Shown here: in pieces, positions 1 through 7,166 of the stretch | How the letters are laid out: every line of letters starts with the position of its first letter | How positions within the stretch are numbered: the stretch's first letter is position 1 | Assembly: GCA_017307275.1 (NCBI GenBank) | Contig: JAFKFK010000049.1 | Coordinates: forward strand, 1-35,763 | Length of the DNA stretch: 35,763 nt | Origin: Alphaproteobacteria bacterium | GTDB lineage: Bacteria > Pseudomonadota > Alphaproteobacteria > Reyranellales > Reyranellaceae | Direction: 5' to 3' | Program-made: the position numbers and the translations under genes | Notes under the pieces: generated by a model | What the model was told of the DNA's origin: nothing | Database searches by the model: none | Seen by the model: the letters and a program-made list of their open reading frames with translations, nothing else

Positions 1-180
1 CAGGCCGCGCTTCTTCGCCTCGGCCTTGCATTCCTCGATGATCGGCGGGAGCTGCCAGCGATCCTTGGCCTTCTCCATCTGCTCCTCATAGACGGGTTCG
101 GCCGGATAGATGACCTCGTCCATGAACTTGTTGAGCTTCTCCAGAAGCGCCTTGGTGCGATCCGAATATTCGAAATCCAT
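1..180 (-). CDS. Acyl-CoA dehydrogenase, N-terminal fragment (runs off window)
   Basis: The 60 visible residues begin MDFEYSDRTKALLEKLNKF and continue through VIYPAEPVYEEQ. This resembles the N-terminal helical domain of large (about 400-residue) acyl-CoA dehydrogenases of the ACAD10/11-like group, which are FAD enzymes that make the alpha,beta double bond in acyl-CoA. The ATG at 178-180 has a good ribosome binding site, GGGAGAAAG, read on the minus strand just upstream. The rest of the gene, including the FAD and catalytic regions, lies outside the window, so substrate and completeness cannot be judged. It diverges from the selenoprotein module across about 190 bases that must hold both promoters. 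Confidence 0.75.
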   Translation of the reverse strand, partial: MDFEYSDRTKALLEKLNKFMDEVIYPAEPVYEEQMEKAKDRWQLPPIIEECKAEAKKRGL

Positions 181-369
181 CGCTCTTTCTCCCTTTGTGC
201 TGCGGCGCACTCTGGCCGAAAACACCGTCAATGTGAACGGGCATTCAGGTCGGAGACCCCACCCACGACGCCGCAGTTGTCGCGGTTTCGGATCGCGGAC
301 ACGGCCGGTCCTCATTGCGAGTGTATGTGCCGTGGAGAGGCTAGTATCCGCCCCTGAGGGAGAACGCCC

Positions 370-1821
370 GTGAACCTTGTCGGAATGAACGAGGGCTTCG
401 TGCTGGTCGCCAAGCGCGACTGCCAGACCTGCGAACTGGTCCAGCCTGTGGTGCGCGAACTCGCGGTGGGAGGGCGGCCGCTTGCGGTCTACAGCCAGGA
501 CGATCCGACCTTTCCCGAAGGGGTGGCCGGCGTACGCGACGACCGCGCGCTGGAAGTGTCGTTCCGCCTCGGTATCGAGACCGTGCCGACCCTGATCCGA
601 CTCGAAGGCGGCCGCGAGGTCGAGCGTGTGGTCGGCTGGCAACGCGACGAGTGGCGGGCGTTGACCGGCGTCAATTCGCTGGGCGAGGGGTTGCCGGCGT
701 GGCGGCCGGGCTGCGGCTCCAAGTCGGTCGAACCCGGTGTCGTCGACGAACTCGAGATCAAGTATGGCAACGTGCCGTTCCAGGCGCGGCGCATCGAGGT
801 CGGCGAGCACGAGGACGAATTCGAGACCATGTATTCACGCGGCTGGTCGGACGGTCTGCCGACGGTACCGCCGACGCGGCTGCGCGTGCACCGCATGCTG
901 AAGGGCACCAATCGCGATCCGGAGGACGTGTTGGGCTTGCTGCCGCCCGACCTGCAGCCGATCACGGTCGAGAAGGTTGCCATCAATGCTGTCATGGCCG
1001 GCTGTGCGCCGGAGTACATGCCGGTGGTGATCGGCGCGGTCGAGGCCGCCCTGTCCGAGCCTTTCAACATGCACGGCGTGCTGGCGACCACCATGTTCTG
1101 CGGTCCCATCATGATCGTGAACGGTCCGATCGCCCGGGCCATCGGCATGAACAGCCGCGGCAATGCGCTGGGGCAGGGCAACCGGGCCAATGCCACCATC
1201 GGCCGTGCCCTGCAGCTCTGCGTGCGCAATGTCGGCGGCGGCCGGCCACAGGGCGTTGACCGCTCGACCCTGGGAACGCCGGGCAAATACACCTTCTGCT
1301 TTGCCGAGGACGAGGCCGGTTCGTTCTGGGAGCCATTGTCGGTCGAACGCGGCTTCGCCAAGGACAGCAACACCGTGACCCTGTTCGCAGGCGACGGGGT
1401 GCACGGCATCGTCGATCAGCAATCGCGTACGCCGGAATCGCTGGCGCGCACCTTCGCCCTCAGCCTGCGCGGCGTAAACCACTGGAAGCTGGCGCAGGGC
1501 GCCGACGCCATCCTGGTGGTGAGCCCCGAGCATGAACGTACCTTCAAGGCGGCAGGCTGGGACAAGGCGCGCCTGCGCCAGGAACTCGACACTTTGCTCG
1601 AACTGCCGGCCAGTGAGGTCGTGCGGGGAGCAGGCGGTATCGCCGAGGGCGTGCCGGCCGCGGCGCTGGGCGAGCGCAAGACGATCCCGAAGTTCCGCAA
1701 GGGCGGACTATTGATCGTGCGGGCTGGCGGCGACGCCGGCATGTTCTCGGCCGTGATCGCCGGCTGGGGCGCCTCGGGGCCGGTCGGCAGCACGCCGGTT
1801 ACCGTCGCCATCAAGGATTGA
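370..1821 (+). CDS. Thioredoxin-fold protein with long C-terminal domain, partner of UGSC selenoprotein
   Basis: This is a 483-residue cytoplasmic protein with no signal peptide. Residues 1-100 look like a thioredoxin fold: a CxxC pair (C18, C21 in DCQTCE) and a cis-Pro-type TVPT loop near 71-74. A short linker carries GCGSKS (114-119), whose Cys-Gly-Ser echoes the Sec-Gly-Ser-Cys of the next gene. The remaining 350 or so residues form a domain I cannot assign to a reaction; it has conserved-looking cysteines (AGCAPEY, MFCGP) and glycine-rich stretches. I start it at GTG 370, which sits 7-9 bases after AGGGAG; ATG 385 is possible. The selenoprotein gene begins 13 bases after the stop, so the two are surely co-transcribed. 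I infer a thiol/selenol redox pair. Proteins of this type are often named thiol-disulfide isomerase, but activity is unproven. Confidence 0.8.
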   Translation: MNLVGMNEGFVLVAKRDCQTCELVQPVVRELAVGGRPLAVYSQDDPTFPEGVAGVRDDRALEVSFRLGIETVPTLIRLEGGREVERVVGWQRDEWRALTGVNSLGEGLPAWRPGCGSKSVEPGVVDELEIKYGNVPFQARRIEVGEHEDEFETMYSRGWSDGLPTVPPTRLRVHRMLKGTNRDPEDVLGLLPPDLQPITVEKVAINAVMAGCAPEYMPVVIGAVEAALSEPFNMHGVLATTMFCGPIMIVNGPIARAIGMNSRGNALGQGNRANATIGRALQLCVRNVGGGRPQGVDRSTLGTPGKYTFCFAEDEAGSFWEPLSVERGFAKDSNTVTLFAGDGVHGIVDQQSRTPESLARTFALSLRGVNHWKLAQGADAILVVSPEHERTFKAAGWDKARLRQELDTLLELPASEVVRGAGGIAEGVPAAALGERKTIPKFRKGGLLIVRAGGDAGMFSAVIAGWGASGPVGSTPVTVAIKD

Positions 1822-1834
1822 GGAGGAAACACGA

Positions 1835-2347
1835 ATGGAACTGCTCGACCCGACATCAGAGATTTCGCCCGTACGGCGTGCCCGCAAGGCACCGCCCGAC
1901 AAGATCGCCGGCCTGACCGTAGGCCTGCTCGATATCTCCAAGCCGCGTGGCAACATTTTCCTCGACCGCATCGAAGAGCGGCTGGCGGAAAAGGGCGTGA
2001 CGGTGAAGCGCTACAAGAAGCCTACCTTCACGCGGCCCGCGCCCAACGACCTGTCGCAGAAGATCGCCAGCGAGGTCGACCTGGTGATCGAAGGCCTGGC
2101 GGATTGAGGGTCCTGCACATCGTGCAGTCTGCACGACATCAAGACCCTCGACGACAAAGGCATTCCCGGCGGCTACGTCGCCTCATCGGTGTTCGTGGAA
2201 GCAAGTGAGGCGCAGGCCCAGTCGCTCGGCTTCGAGCCTGGCGTCGTCTACGTCCCGCATCCCATCCAGGACCGCACCGACGACGAAATGCGGGCTCTGG
2301 CGGACCAGGCATTTGAGCAGGTGCTGGCTCTGATCGTGCGCGCATAA
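1835..2347 (+). CDS. UGSC-family selenoprotein (in-frame UGA read as selenocysteine)
   Basis: Read conventionally the gene stops at TGA 2105-2107 after 90 residues. Read through, it is a 170-residue protein ending at TAA 2345-2347. The TGA is codon 91 and is followed at once by Gly-Ser-Cys, giving GLAD-U-GSCTSCSLHD, the signature of the UGSC selenoprotein family known from metagenomic selenoproteome surveys. The 79 codons after the TGA keep normal codon use and typical protein sequence (IKTLDDKGIP, VVYVPHPIQDRT). Sec91, Cys94 and Cys97 would be the redox residues. The start ATG 1835 has GAGGAGG 8 bases upstream. A SECIS-like hairpin follows the UGA and is listed separately. The upstream thioredoxin-fold gene is probably the redox partner. 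Catalytic role and substrate are unknown. SelA, SelB, SelC and SelD are not in the window. Confidence 0.9.
2105..2149 (+). promoter_or_regulatory. Bacterial SECIS element at the Sec UGA
   Basis: Directly after the UGA, TCGTGCA (2120-2126) pairs perfectly with TGCACGA (2130-2136), a 7-bp stem closed by the three-base loop GTC (2127-2129). The loop starts with G about 19 bases after the UGA. That fits the published bacterial SECIS pattern: a short apical loop with a G in its first two positions, 16-37 bases from the codon. A second outer stem, GAGGGTC (2106-2112) with GACCCTC (2143-2149), takes in the last two bases of the UGA and would make a longer rod with an internal loop. This is the site where SelB bound to Sec-tRNA would dock. 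Confidence 0.8.
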
Positions 2348-2405
2348 AGCCTGCTCGATACGCACGCCGAGATAACGACGCCTCTTGCCGGCGGCGGCAT
2401 AGCAT

Positions 2406-2435
2406 CCCTAAATCGTCGGTAATGACGATTTAGGG
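2406..2435 (+). promoter_or_regulatory. Perfect 12-bp inverted repeat over the ribosome binding site of the CoA ligase gene
   Basis: CCCTAAATCGTC (2406-2417), six spacer bases, then GACGATTTAGGG (2424-2435) is a perfect inverted repeat. Its right arm runs into the AGGGAG ribosome binding site of the ligase start at 2445. It is AT-rich compared with its surroundings. It could be an operator for a dimeric regulator (MarR-type repressors commonly control hydroxycinnamate-CoA ligase genes), or an RNA hairpin that hides the ribosome binding site. There is no T-run, so it is a poor intrinsic terminator for the selenoprotein operon. Confidence 0.6.
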
Positions 2436-2444
2436 AGAAACGCG

Positions 2445-4304
2445 TTGGACAGCGTTATGCAAGCACCGTTCAAGCCCATCGACTTCCTCAGCCGCGACGT
2501 GAACCTGGAGCGGCGGGGCGACGGCACGATCGTGCTGCAGTCGAACCACAAGCTGAAGCCCTACGAGAAGCACGTACCCGCTTTCCTTGCCCGCTGGGCG
2601 GCCGAGGCGCCGGATCGGGTTTGGCTGGCGCAGCGTCGCGGTCCCGATCGGGAGTGGCTGAAGGTCACCTATGCCGAAGCCAAGAAGCAGGTCGATGCGG
2701 TGACGCAGGCGCTGCTCGATCGCGGTTTCGGGCCGGACAAGCCGGTGATGATCCTGTCGTCGAATTCCATCGAGTTCGCGTTGCTGACCATGGCAGCGAT
2801 GCAAGCACGGACGCCGGTCGCGCCGGTGTCGCCGGCCTATTCGGTGATGAGCCAGGATCACGCCAAGCTCCGCTACGTCTTCGACCTGATCAAGCCCGGC
2901 CTGATCTTCGTGCAGAATGGGGAGATCTACGCCCGTGCGCTGGCGGCCCTTGATCTTGAGGGTGTGCTGCTGGTCCATGTCGACAAGGCGCTGCCCCAGA
3001 TGCAGTCGTTGCCCTGGAGCGAATTGATTGCCACCCAGCCTACCGCGGCGGTGGCGGCGTCGATCGAACGGATCGAGCCCAGGACGACAGGCAAGTTCCT
3101 CTTCACGTCGGGCAGCACCGGCATGCCCAAGGCCGTCATCAACACGCAGGAGATGATGTGCGCTAACCTGGCGATGGGCCAGATGTCGCGTACCCGCAAG
3201 GCCAGCGATCCACCAGCCGTGATGCTCGACTGGTTGCCGTGGAACCACACGATGGGCGGCAACGCGACCTTCCAGGGCAACCTTGCCGATGGCGGCACGA
3301 CCTACATCGACGATGGCAAACCGCTGCCCGGCCTGTTCGAGGAGACGCTGCGCAACCTGCGTGACGTTTCGCCGACTTATTTTGCCAACGTGCCTGCGGG
3401 CTACGCGATGCTGGCAACGGCGTTGGAGAACGACGAAGGCCTGGCCAAGCGTTTTTTCAAGAACCTGAACTCGCTCGCCTATGGCGGCGCCACTCTGCCG
3501 GACGATCTCTATCAGCGCATGGAAGCGCTGGCGGTGAAGTATACCGGTTATCGGCTGCCCTTCGTCACCGGCTGGGGCTCGACCGAGACGTCACCCACGG
3601 CAACCACGGTGCACTGGGCATCGGAGCGCGTCGGCCTGGTCGGGCTGCCGTATCCCGGTGTGCAGCTCAAGATGGTGCCGACCGGGGAGGAGGGGCGCTA
3701 CGAGCTGCGGCTCAAGAGCGTGATCGTGACGCCGGGCTACCACAAGCAGCCCAACCTCACGGCGCAGATGCTCGACGAAGAGGGCTTCTACAAGATCGGC
3801 GACGCCGGCCGTTTCGTCGACGCCAACGATCCGAGCCTCGGCCTGATTTTCGATGGTCGTGTGGTCGAGGACTTCAAGCTGATGAGCGGCACGTTTGTTC
3901 TGGTCGGCACCTTGCGTACGGCCGCGATCGCGGCCGCCTCGCCGGTGCTGCAGGATGCCGTCGTCTGTGGTCAGGACCGCGAGTATGTCGGCCTGCTGGG
4001 CTTCCCCAACATCGCGGCCTGCCGCCAGCTTGCGGCCGACCAGGAGGCGCGGCTCACCACGGCCGAGTTGCTGGCGCACCCCGCTGTCGTCGGCACTTTG
4101 AAGGCCGGGCTCGCGAAGATGAACGCCGAGGGCGGCGGCTCCTCGATGCAGGTCAAGCGCGTCCTGCTGATGGTCGAGCCGCCCTCGGTCGACGGCAACG
4201 AGATGACCGACAAGGGCTATCTCAACCAGCGCGCCACTTTGGAGCGGCGGAAGGCGCTGGTCGACAAGCTCTATGCCGGCGGCGAGGGCGTGATCGTGAT
4301 CTAG
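2445..4304 (+). CDS. Feruloyl-CoA synthase-like acyl/aryl-CoA ligase (AMP-forming)
   Basis: This is a 619-residue member of the ANL adenylating family. It activates a carboxylic acid with ATP to the acyl-adenylate, then to the CoA thioester. The phosphate-binding loop is FTSGSTGMPKA, the adenylate motif is GWGSTETSP, and the C-terminal catalytic lysine is K590 in TDKGYLNQ, a form typical of feruloyl-CoA synthases. Length also matches that subgroup. I keep the TTG at 2445 because AGGGAG (2432-2437) is 7 bases before it; ATG 2457 would be too far away. It follows the selenoprotein by 97 bases containing the inverted repeat. The real substrate (hydroxycinnamate, other aromatic or fatty acid) cannot be read from sequence, and no hydratase-lyase for ferulate is nearby. 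Confidence 0.85.
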   Translation: MDSVMQAPFKPIDFLSRDVNLERRGDGTIVLQSNHKLKPYEKHVPAFLARWAAEAPDRVWLAQRRGPDREWLKVTYAEAKKQVDAVTQALLDRGFGPDKPVMILSSNSIEFALLTMAAMQARTPVAPVSPAYSVMSQDHAKLRYVFDLIKPGLIFVQNGEIYARALAALDLEGVLLVHVDKALPQMQSLPWSELIATQPTAAVAASIERIEPRTTGKFLFTSGSTGMPKAVINTQEMMCANLAMGQMSRTRKASDPPAVMLDWLPWNHTMGGNATFQGNLADGGTTYIDDGKPLPGLFEETLRNLRDVSPTYFANVPAGYAMLATALENDEGLAKRFFKNLNSLAYGGATLPDDLYQRMEALAVKYTGYRLPFVTGWGSTETSPTATTVHWASERVGLVGLPYPGVQLKMVPTGEEGRYELRLKSVIVTPGYHKQPNLTAQMLDEEGFYKIGDAGRFVDANDPSLGLIFDGRVVEDFKLMSGTFVLVGTLRTAAIAAASPVLQDAVVCGQDREYVGLLGFPNIAACRQLAADQEARLTTAELLAHPAVVGTLKAGLAKMNAEGGGSSMQVKRVLLMVEPPSVDGNEMTDKGYLNQRATLERRKALVDKLYAGGEGVIVI

Positions 4305-4313
4305 GAATGGGGC

Positions 4314-4332
4314 GGCCGACTATTCGTCGGCC
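4314..4332. terminator. Possible bidirectional terminator between convergent genes
   Basis: GGCCGAC (4314-4320), a five-base loop TATTC, then GTCGGCC (4326-4332) is a perfect 7-bp hairpin. It lies 10 bases past the ligase stop and overlaps the stop codon of the gene coming the other way. The position suits a shared terminator, but neither side has a clear T-run. Confidence 0.4.
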
Positions 4333-5090
4333 CGTGATTCCCTGATCCGACGCGTGCCCTGAAACACCGGCTTCAGCGGATCCATCACGAAGCGGATCCG
4401 CGGCAGGTCGGTGTCGACGGTGCAGCAGGTGCCGATGATCGGATCGGCGAGCGTTACGTTCGGTGCATGCCATGCCGCGGCATCGAAGGCCGAGACCTGC
4501 GGCTTGCCACGCTCTGCCTTGTAGAAGGTGTACTTGGGATCGACCTGGATCAGCATCGGCTGGGTCTGGCCGTCGAGCGGCGCATTCGCTGCCGTCACCC
4601 AGTTGATGTACTGCACGTCGTTGCCGGCCACCGGCTGCGGATCGACCAGCGCGCAGTCCAGGATCGTTTTGCCGTCCTTCTTTGCCGTGCCGATGATGCG
4701 GTCGTGACGGCGCAGGAACTTCACTTCGCCAGCCTCGACGGGGAAGCCCCACCGTGTGCGCAGCGCCTCGGCCGCCGCCGGACTGCTTGCGACCGCACCC
4801 AGAAGAAAGCCACGCGGATGGGCGCCGGCGCGGCTACCGAGACGCAGCACCGCGAGATTAAATGGGCCGACCGGACTCTCCGGATACTTCGTGACGGCGA
4901 GAGCCACGTAGGACGGCAGCGCCGGATGCATCGCCTTGGGCAACAGACTCTCGGTCGTCGTGCGCGGCACCTCGATCAGGAGCTGTATCATCTCGGCCTT
5001 GGGCAAGGTCCAGGCCTCGGTGTCGAGGTTGGCAAGCGTCGGCAGGCGGGCGGGCGACTGCGTGATGTCGAGCGATCCGTAGAGGGGCAT
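4320..5090 (-). CDS. Acetoacetate decarboxylase-fold protein lacking the Schiff-base lysine
   Basis: This 256-residue protein resembles the acetoacetate decarboxylase superfamily. The family landmark WGFP is at 114-117. True decarboxylases follow it with Lys-Lys (the first forms the Schiff base, the second lowers its pKa). Here the two residues are Val118-Glu119, so classical acetoacetate decarboxylation is unlikely. Superfamily members without the lysine have been linked to other chemistry such as hydration or aldol steps; the actual reaction is unknown. I start it at ATG 5088-5090 rather than the longer open frame, because the luciferase-like gene's TAA is two bases upstream and GGGAGAG lies just before. 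That makes it translationally coupled to the monooxygenase, so the two probably act on the same compound. Confidence 0.7.
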   Translation of the reverse strand: MPLYGSLDITQSPARLPTLANLDTEAWTLPKAEMIQLLIEVPRTTTESLLPKAMHPALPSYVALAVTKYPESPVGPFNLAVLRLGSRAGAHPRGFLLGAVASSPAAAEALRTRWGFPVEAGEVKFLRRHDRIIGTAKKDGKTILDCALVDPQPVAGNDVQYINWVTAANAPLDGQTQPMLIQVDPKYTFYKAERGKPQVSAFDAAAWHAPNVTLADPIIGTCCTVDTDLPRIRFVMDPLKPVFQGTRRIRESRADE

Positions 5091-5092
5091 GG

Positions 5093-6202
5093 TTACTCTC
5101 CCGCCGCGGCGGCCACATGGCCGGGTTTCTTGGCGAAGTGCGGCATCACTTCCTTGGCGAACAGGCGCAGGCTGGCCATCACCTGATCCTGTGGCACGAC
5201 CTCGTTGGCGTTCAGGATGAAGTTGATGCAGTCGACGCCGAGCGATTCCCATTTCTTGACCGCGCGGATGATGCGCGCGGGATCGCCATAGGCCATGCCT
5301 TCGGTCTGTTGCTCATTGGCATCGGGCCCCGTCGCAGCGCGGCGCAGCGCTGGCAGGAGGCCGAGCGACTGGTAGGACGGCGAGGAGTAGACCTCGCGCG
5401 TGGAGATGAGCTGCGTGGCGAGATAGTTGAAGGTGTTGCCGAGCTTCTTGCCCATCTCGACGCCGGTCTTCTCGTCCTCGTGGCAGAACAGGAAGTTGGT
5501 GGTGGCGACCTGCTCGTTCACGAAGGCGCCGACCGGCTCGCAGCTCTGGATGCGGCGGCGATACTCCTTGATCTTCTTCTCCTGCTCCTCGAAGCCGGCG
5601 AAGGAGAGGCCGAGGCTGCCCAGCCCGCGGTCGGCGGCGTCGATCTCGGTGCCGGGGCTGGTCACGGCAACCCACATCGGGGGATGCGGCTTCTGGTAGG
5701 GCTTGGGCAGGATGGTGCGCTCCGGCATCGACCAGAACTCGCCCTGATACGAGAAGGTCTCCTGCATCCACATCTTGGGCAGGCAACGTACGAACTCGTC
5801 CCAGCTCTTCTTGGTCGTGTCGGGATTGGCGCCGAAGCCGCCGAGCTCCGTCCAGGTCGCAGACCGTCCAGTGCCGACATGCAGGCGGCCGCCCGACAGC
5901 AGGTCGAGCGTGGCGGTGCGCTCGGCGATCTTGATCGGATGGTTGAACTCCGGCACGCAGACCACGATGCCGTGTCCAACCTGGATGCGCTTGGTGAGCA
6001 CGGCGCAGGCGGTCAGGAACAGCTCCGGGGCGGAGCAGTGCGAATACTCTTCGAGGAAATGGTGCTCGACCGCCCACACATGATCGAAGCCCAGCTCGTC
6101 GGCCAGCTTCACCTGTTCTAGGCAGTTGTTGTAGACGGTGCGCTCTTTCTCCGGCGTCCAGGGACGTGGAATCGAGATCTCGTAGAACAGGCCGAACTTC
6201 AT
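5093..6202 (-). CDS. LLM-class flavin-dependent oxidoreductase (luciferase-like monooxygenase)
   Basis: This 369-residue protein starts MKFGLFYEISIPRPW, the usual first beta strand of the luciferase-like TIM barrel. It contains family blocks such as FDHVWAVEHHFLEEYS, IQVGHGIV and SGGRLHVGTGRS. Enzymes of this class use reduced FMN or F420 to oxidise or reduce small organics, including Baeyer-Villiger and desulfonation chemistry. The start ATG 6200-6202 has GGGAGG upstream; the open frame reaching 6550 is an overextension into the divergent SDR gene. It is first in a two-gene leftward operon with the acetoacetate-decarboxylase-like gene. The cofactor and substrate are not evident, and no partner flavin reductase is adjacent. 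Confidence 0.85.
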   Translation of the reverse strand: MKFGLFYEISIPRPWTPEKERTVYNNCLEQVKLADELGFDHVWAVEHHFLEEYSHCSAPELFLTACAVLTKRIQVGHGIVVCVPEFNHPIKIAERTATLDLLSGGRLHVGTGRSATWTELGGFGANPDTTKKSWDEFVRCLPKMWMQETFSYQGEFWSMPERTILPKPYQKPHPPMWVAVTSPGTEIDAADRGLGSLGLSFAGFEEQEKKIKEYRRRIQSCEPVGAFVNEQVATTNFLFCHEDEKTGVEMGKKLGNTFNYLATQLISTREVYSSPSYQSLGLLPALRRAATGPDANEQQTEGMAYGDPARIIRAVKKWESLGVDCINFILNANEVVPQDQVMASLRLFAKEVMPHFAKKPGHVAAAAGE

Positions 6203-6287
6203 CGCGTCCTCCCGCGCATTTTGCGAAACGCTAGGCTTGCCCGGCGACGTGTGCAACACCACCATGGCATCGGAGGGCGAAACGCGG

Positions 6288-7166
6288 ATGAAACGACTGG
6301 CAGGCAAAGTTGTGATCGTGACCGGCGGCGCGAGCGGCATGGGTCGCGCGACCGTCATGCGTTTCCTGGGTGAAGGCGCGAAGGTGGTCGTCGCCGACCT
6401 CAACGAGGCGAACGGCCAGGAGACGCTCGCTGTTGCAAAGGCGCAGGGCCATGGCGATAGCATCGCCTTCGCGCGTTGCGATGTCGCGAAGGAAGCCGAC
6501 GTGGCGGCGACGGTGGCCGAGGCGGAGAAGCGTTTCGGCCGGCTCGACATTGCCTATCTCAACGCCGGTGTCGGCGGCGCTTTCGGTCCGATTGCCGAAA
6601 CCAGCGTCGAGGATTGGGACTATACGTTTGCCGTTCTGACGAGATCCGTGTTCCTCGGCATGAAGCATGCGTCGCTGGCGATGAAGAAGCATGGAGACGG
6701 CGGTGTGATCCTGGTGACGGCATCGATTGCCGGCATGGTCGGTGGCGGCGGTAGTCACGCCTATTCGGCGGCCAAGGCTGCCTGCATCAGCCTGATCGAG
6801 AACGTGGCGGCCGAGCTTGGCCCGGATCGTATTCGCATCGTCGGCATTGCCCCCGGCGTGATCTCCACGCCGCTGGTCCATCGCGGGCACCCGGAAAAGT
6901 ACGAGAAGCAATTCGGCCAGCAGCCGTGGCCTGATCGCGGCGAGCCTGAGCATATCGCCGATGTCGCGACCTTCCTGTGTTCCGACGAGGCTCGTTTCAT
7001 CACTGGCGAAACCATCAAGGTGGATGGTGGCCTGCTGGCCCAGGGCGTAGCGCTCTGGGGGACCGGCCGGGACAGCACCTTCATGAAAAGCGCCGGCGTC
7101 AATCGCGGCACGACCGGCGAAGCCATGGTCGTCCGCACTCTTCAGCCTGGAGACAATCGGAAATGA
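6288..7166 (+). CDS. Short-chain dehydrogenase/reductase (SDR)
   Basis: This 292-residue classical SDR has the nucleotide-binding TGGASGMG (12-19), NAGVGG, and the YSAAK catalytic pair, preceded by the serine in VTASIAG. An acidic residue after the second strand (VVADLNE) suggests NAD preference. The start ATG 6288 sits 8-12 bases after GGAGGG; an upstream ATG at 6264 and the frame back to 6237 lack a ribosome binding site. It has a C-terminal extension of about 40 residues beyond the usual SDR end. Its TGA overlaps the ATG of the next gene by four bases, so it is coupled to the PLP enzyme. The two may process a hydroxy amino acid or its keto product, but that is inference. It diverges from the luciferase-like gene across 85 bases. 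Confidence 0.9.
   Translation: MKRLAGKVVIVTGGASGMGRATVMRFLGEGAKVVVADLNEANGQETLAVAKAQGHGDSIAFARCDVAKEADVAATVAEAEKRFGRLDIAYLNAGVGGAFGPIAETSVEDWDYTFAVLTRSVFLGMKHASLAMKKHGDGGVILVTASIAGMVGGGGSHAYSAAKAACISLIENVAAELGPDRIRIVGIAPGVISTPLVHRGHPEKYEKQFGQQPWPDRGEPEHIADVATFLCSDEARFITGETIKVDGGLLAQGVALWGTGRDSTFMKSAGVNRGTTGEAMVVRTLQPGDNRK

Noticed and set aside
2105..2107. TGA as a true stop of a 90-residue protein
   Set aside because: The UGSC motif, 79 coherent downstream codons and a SECIS-like hairpin at the right distance all support read-through as selenocysteine.
4467..5186. Plus-strand frame of 239 codons
   Set aside because: It is antisense to the acetoacetate-decarboxylase-like gene and has no recognisable domain.
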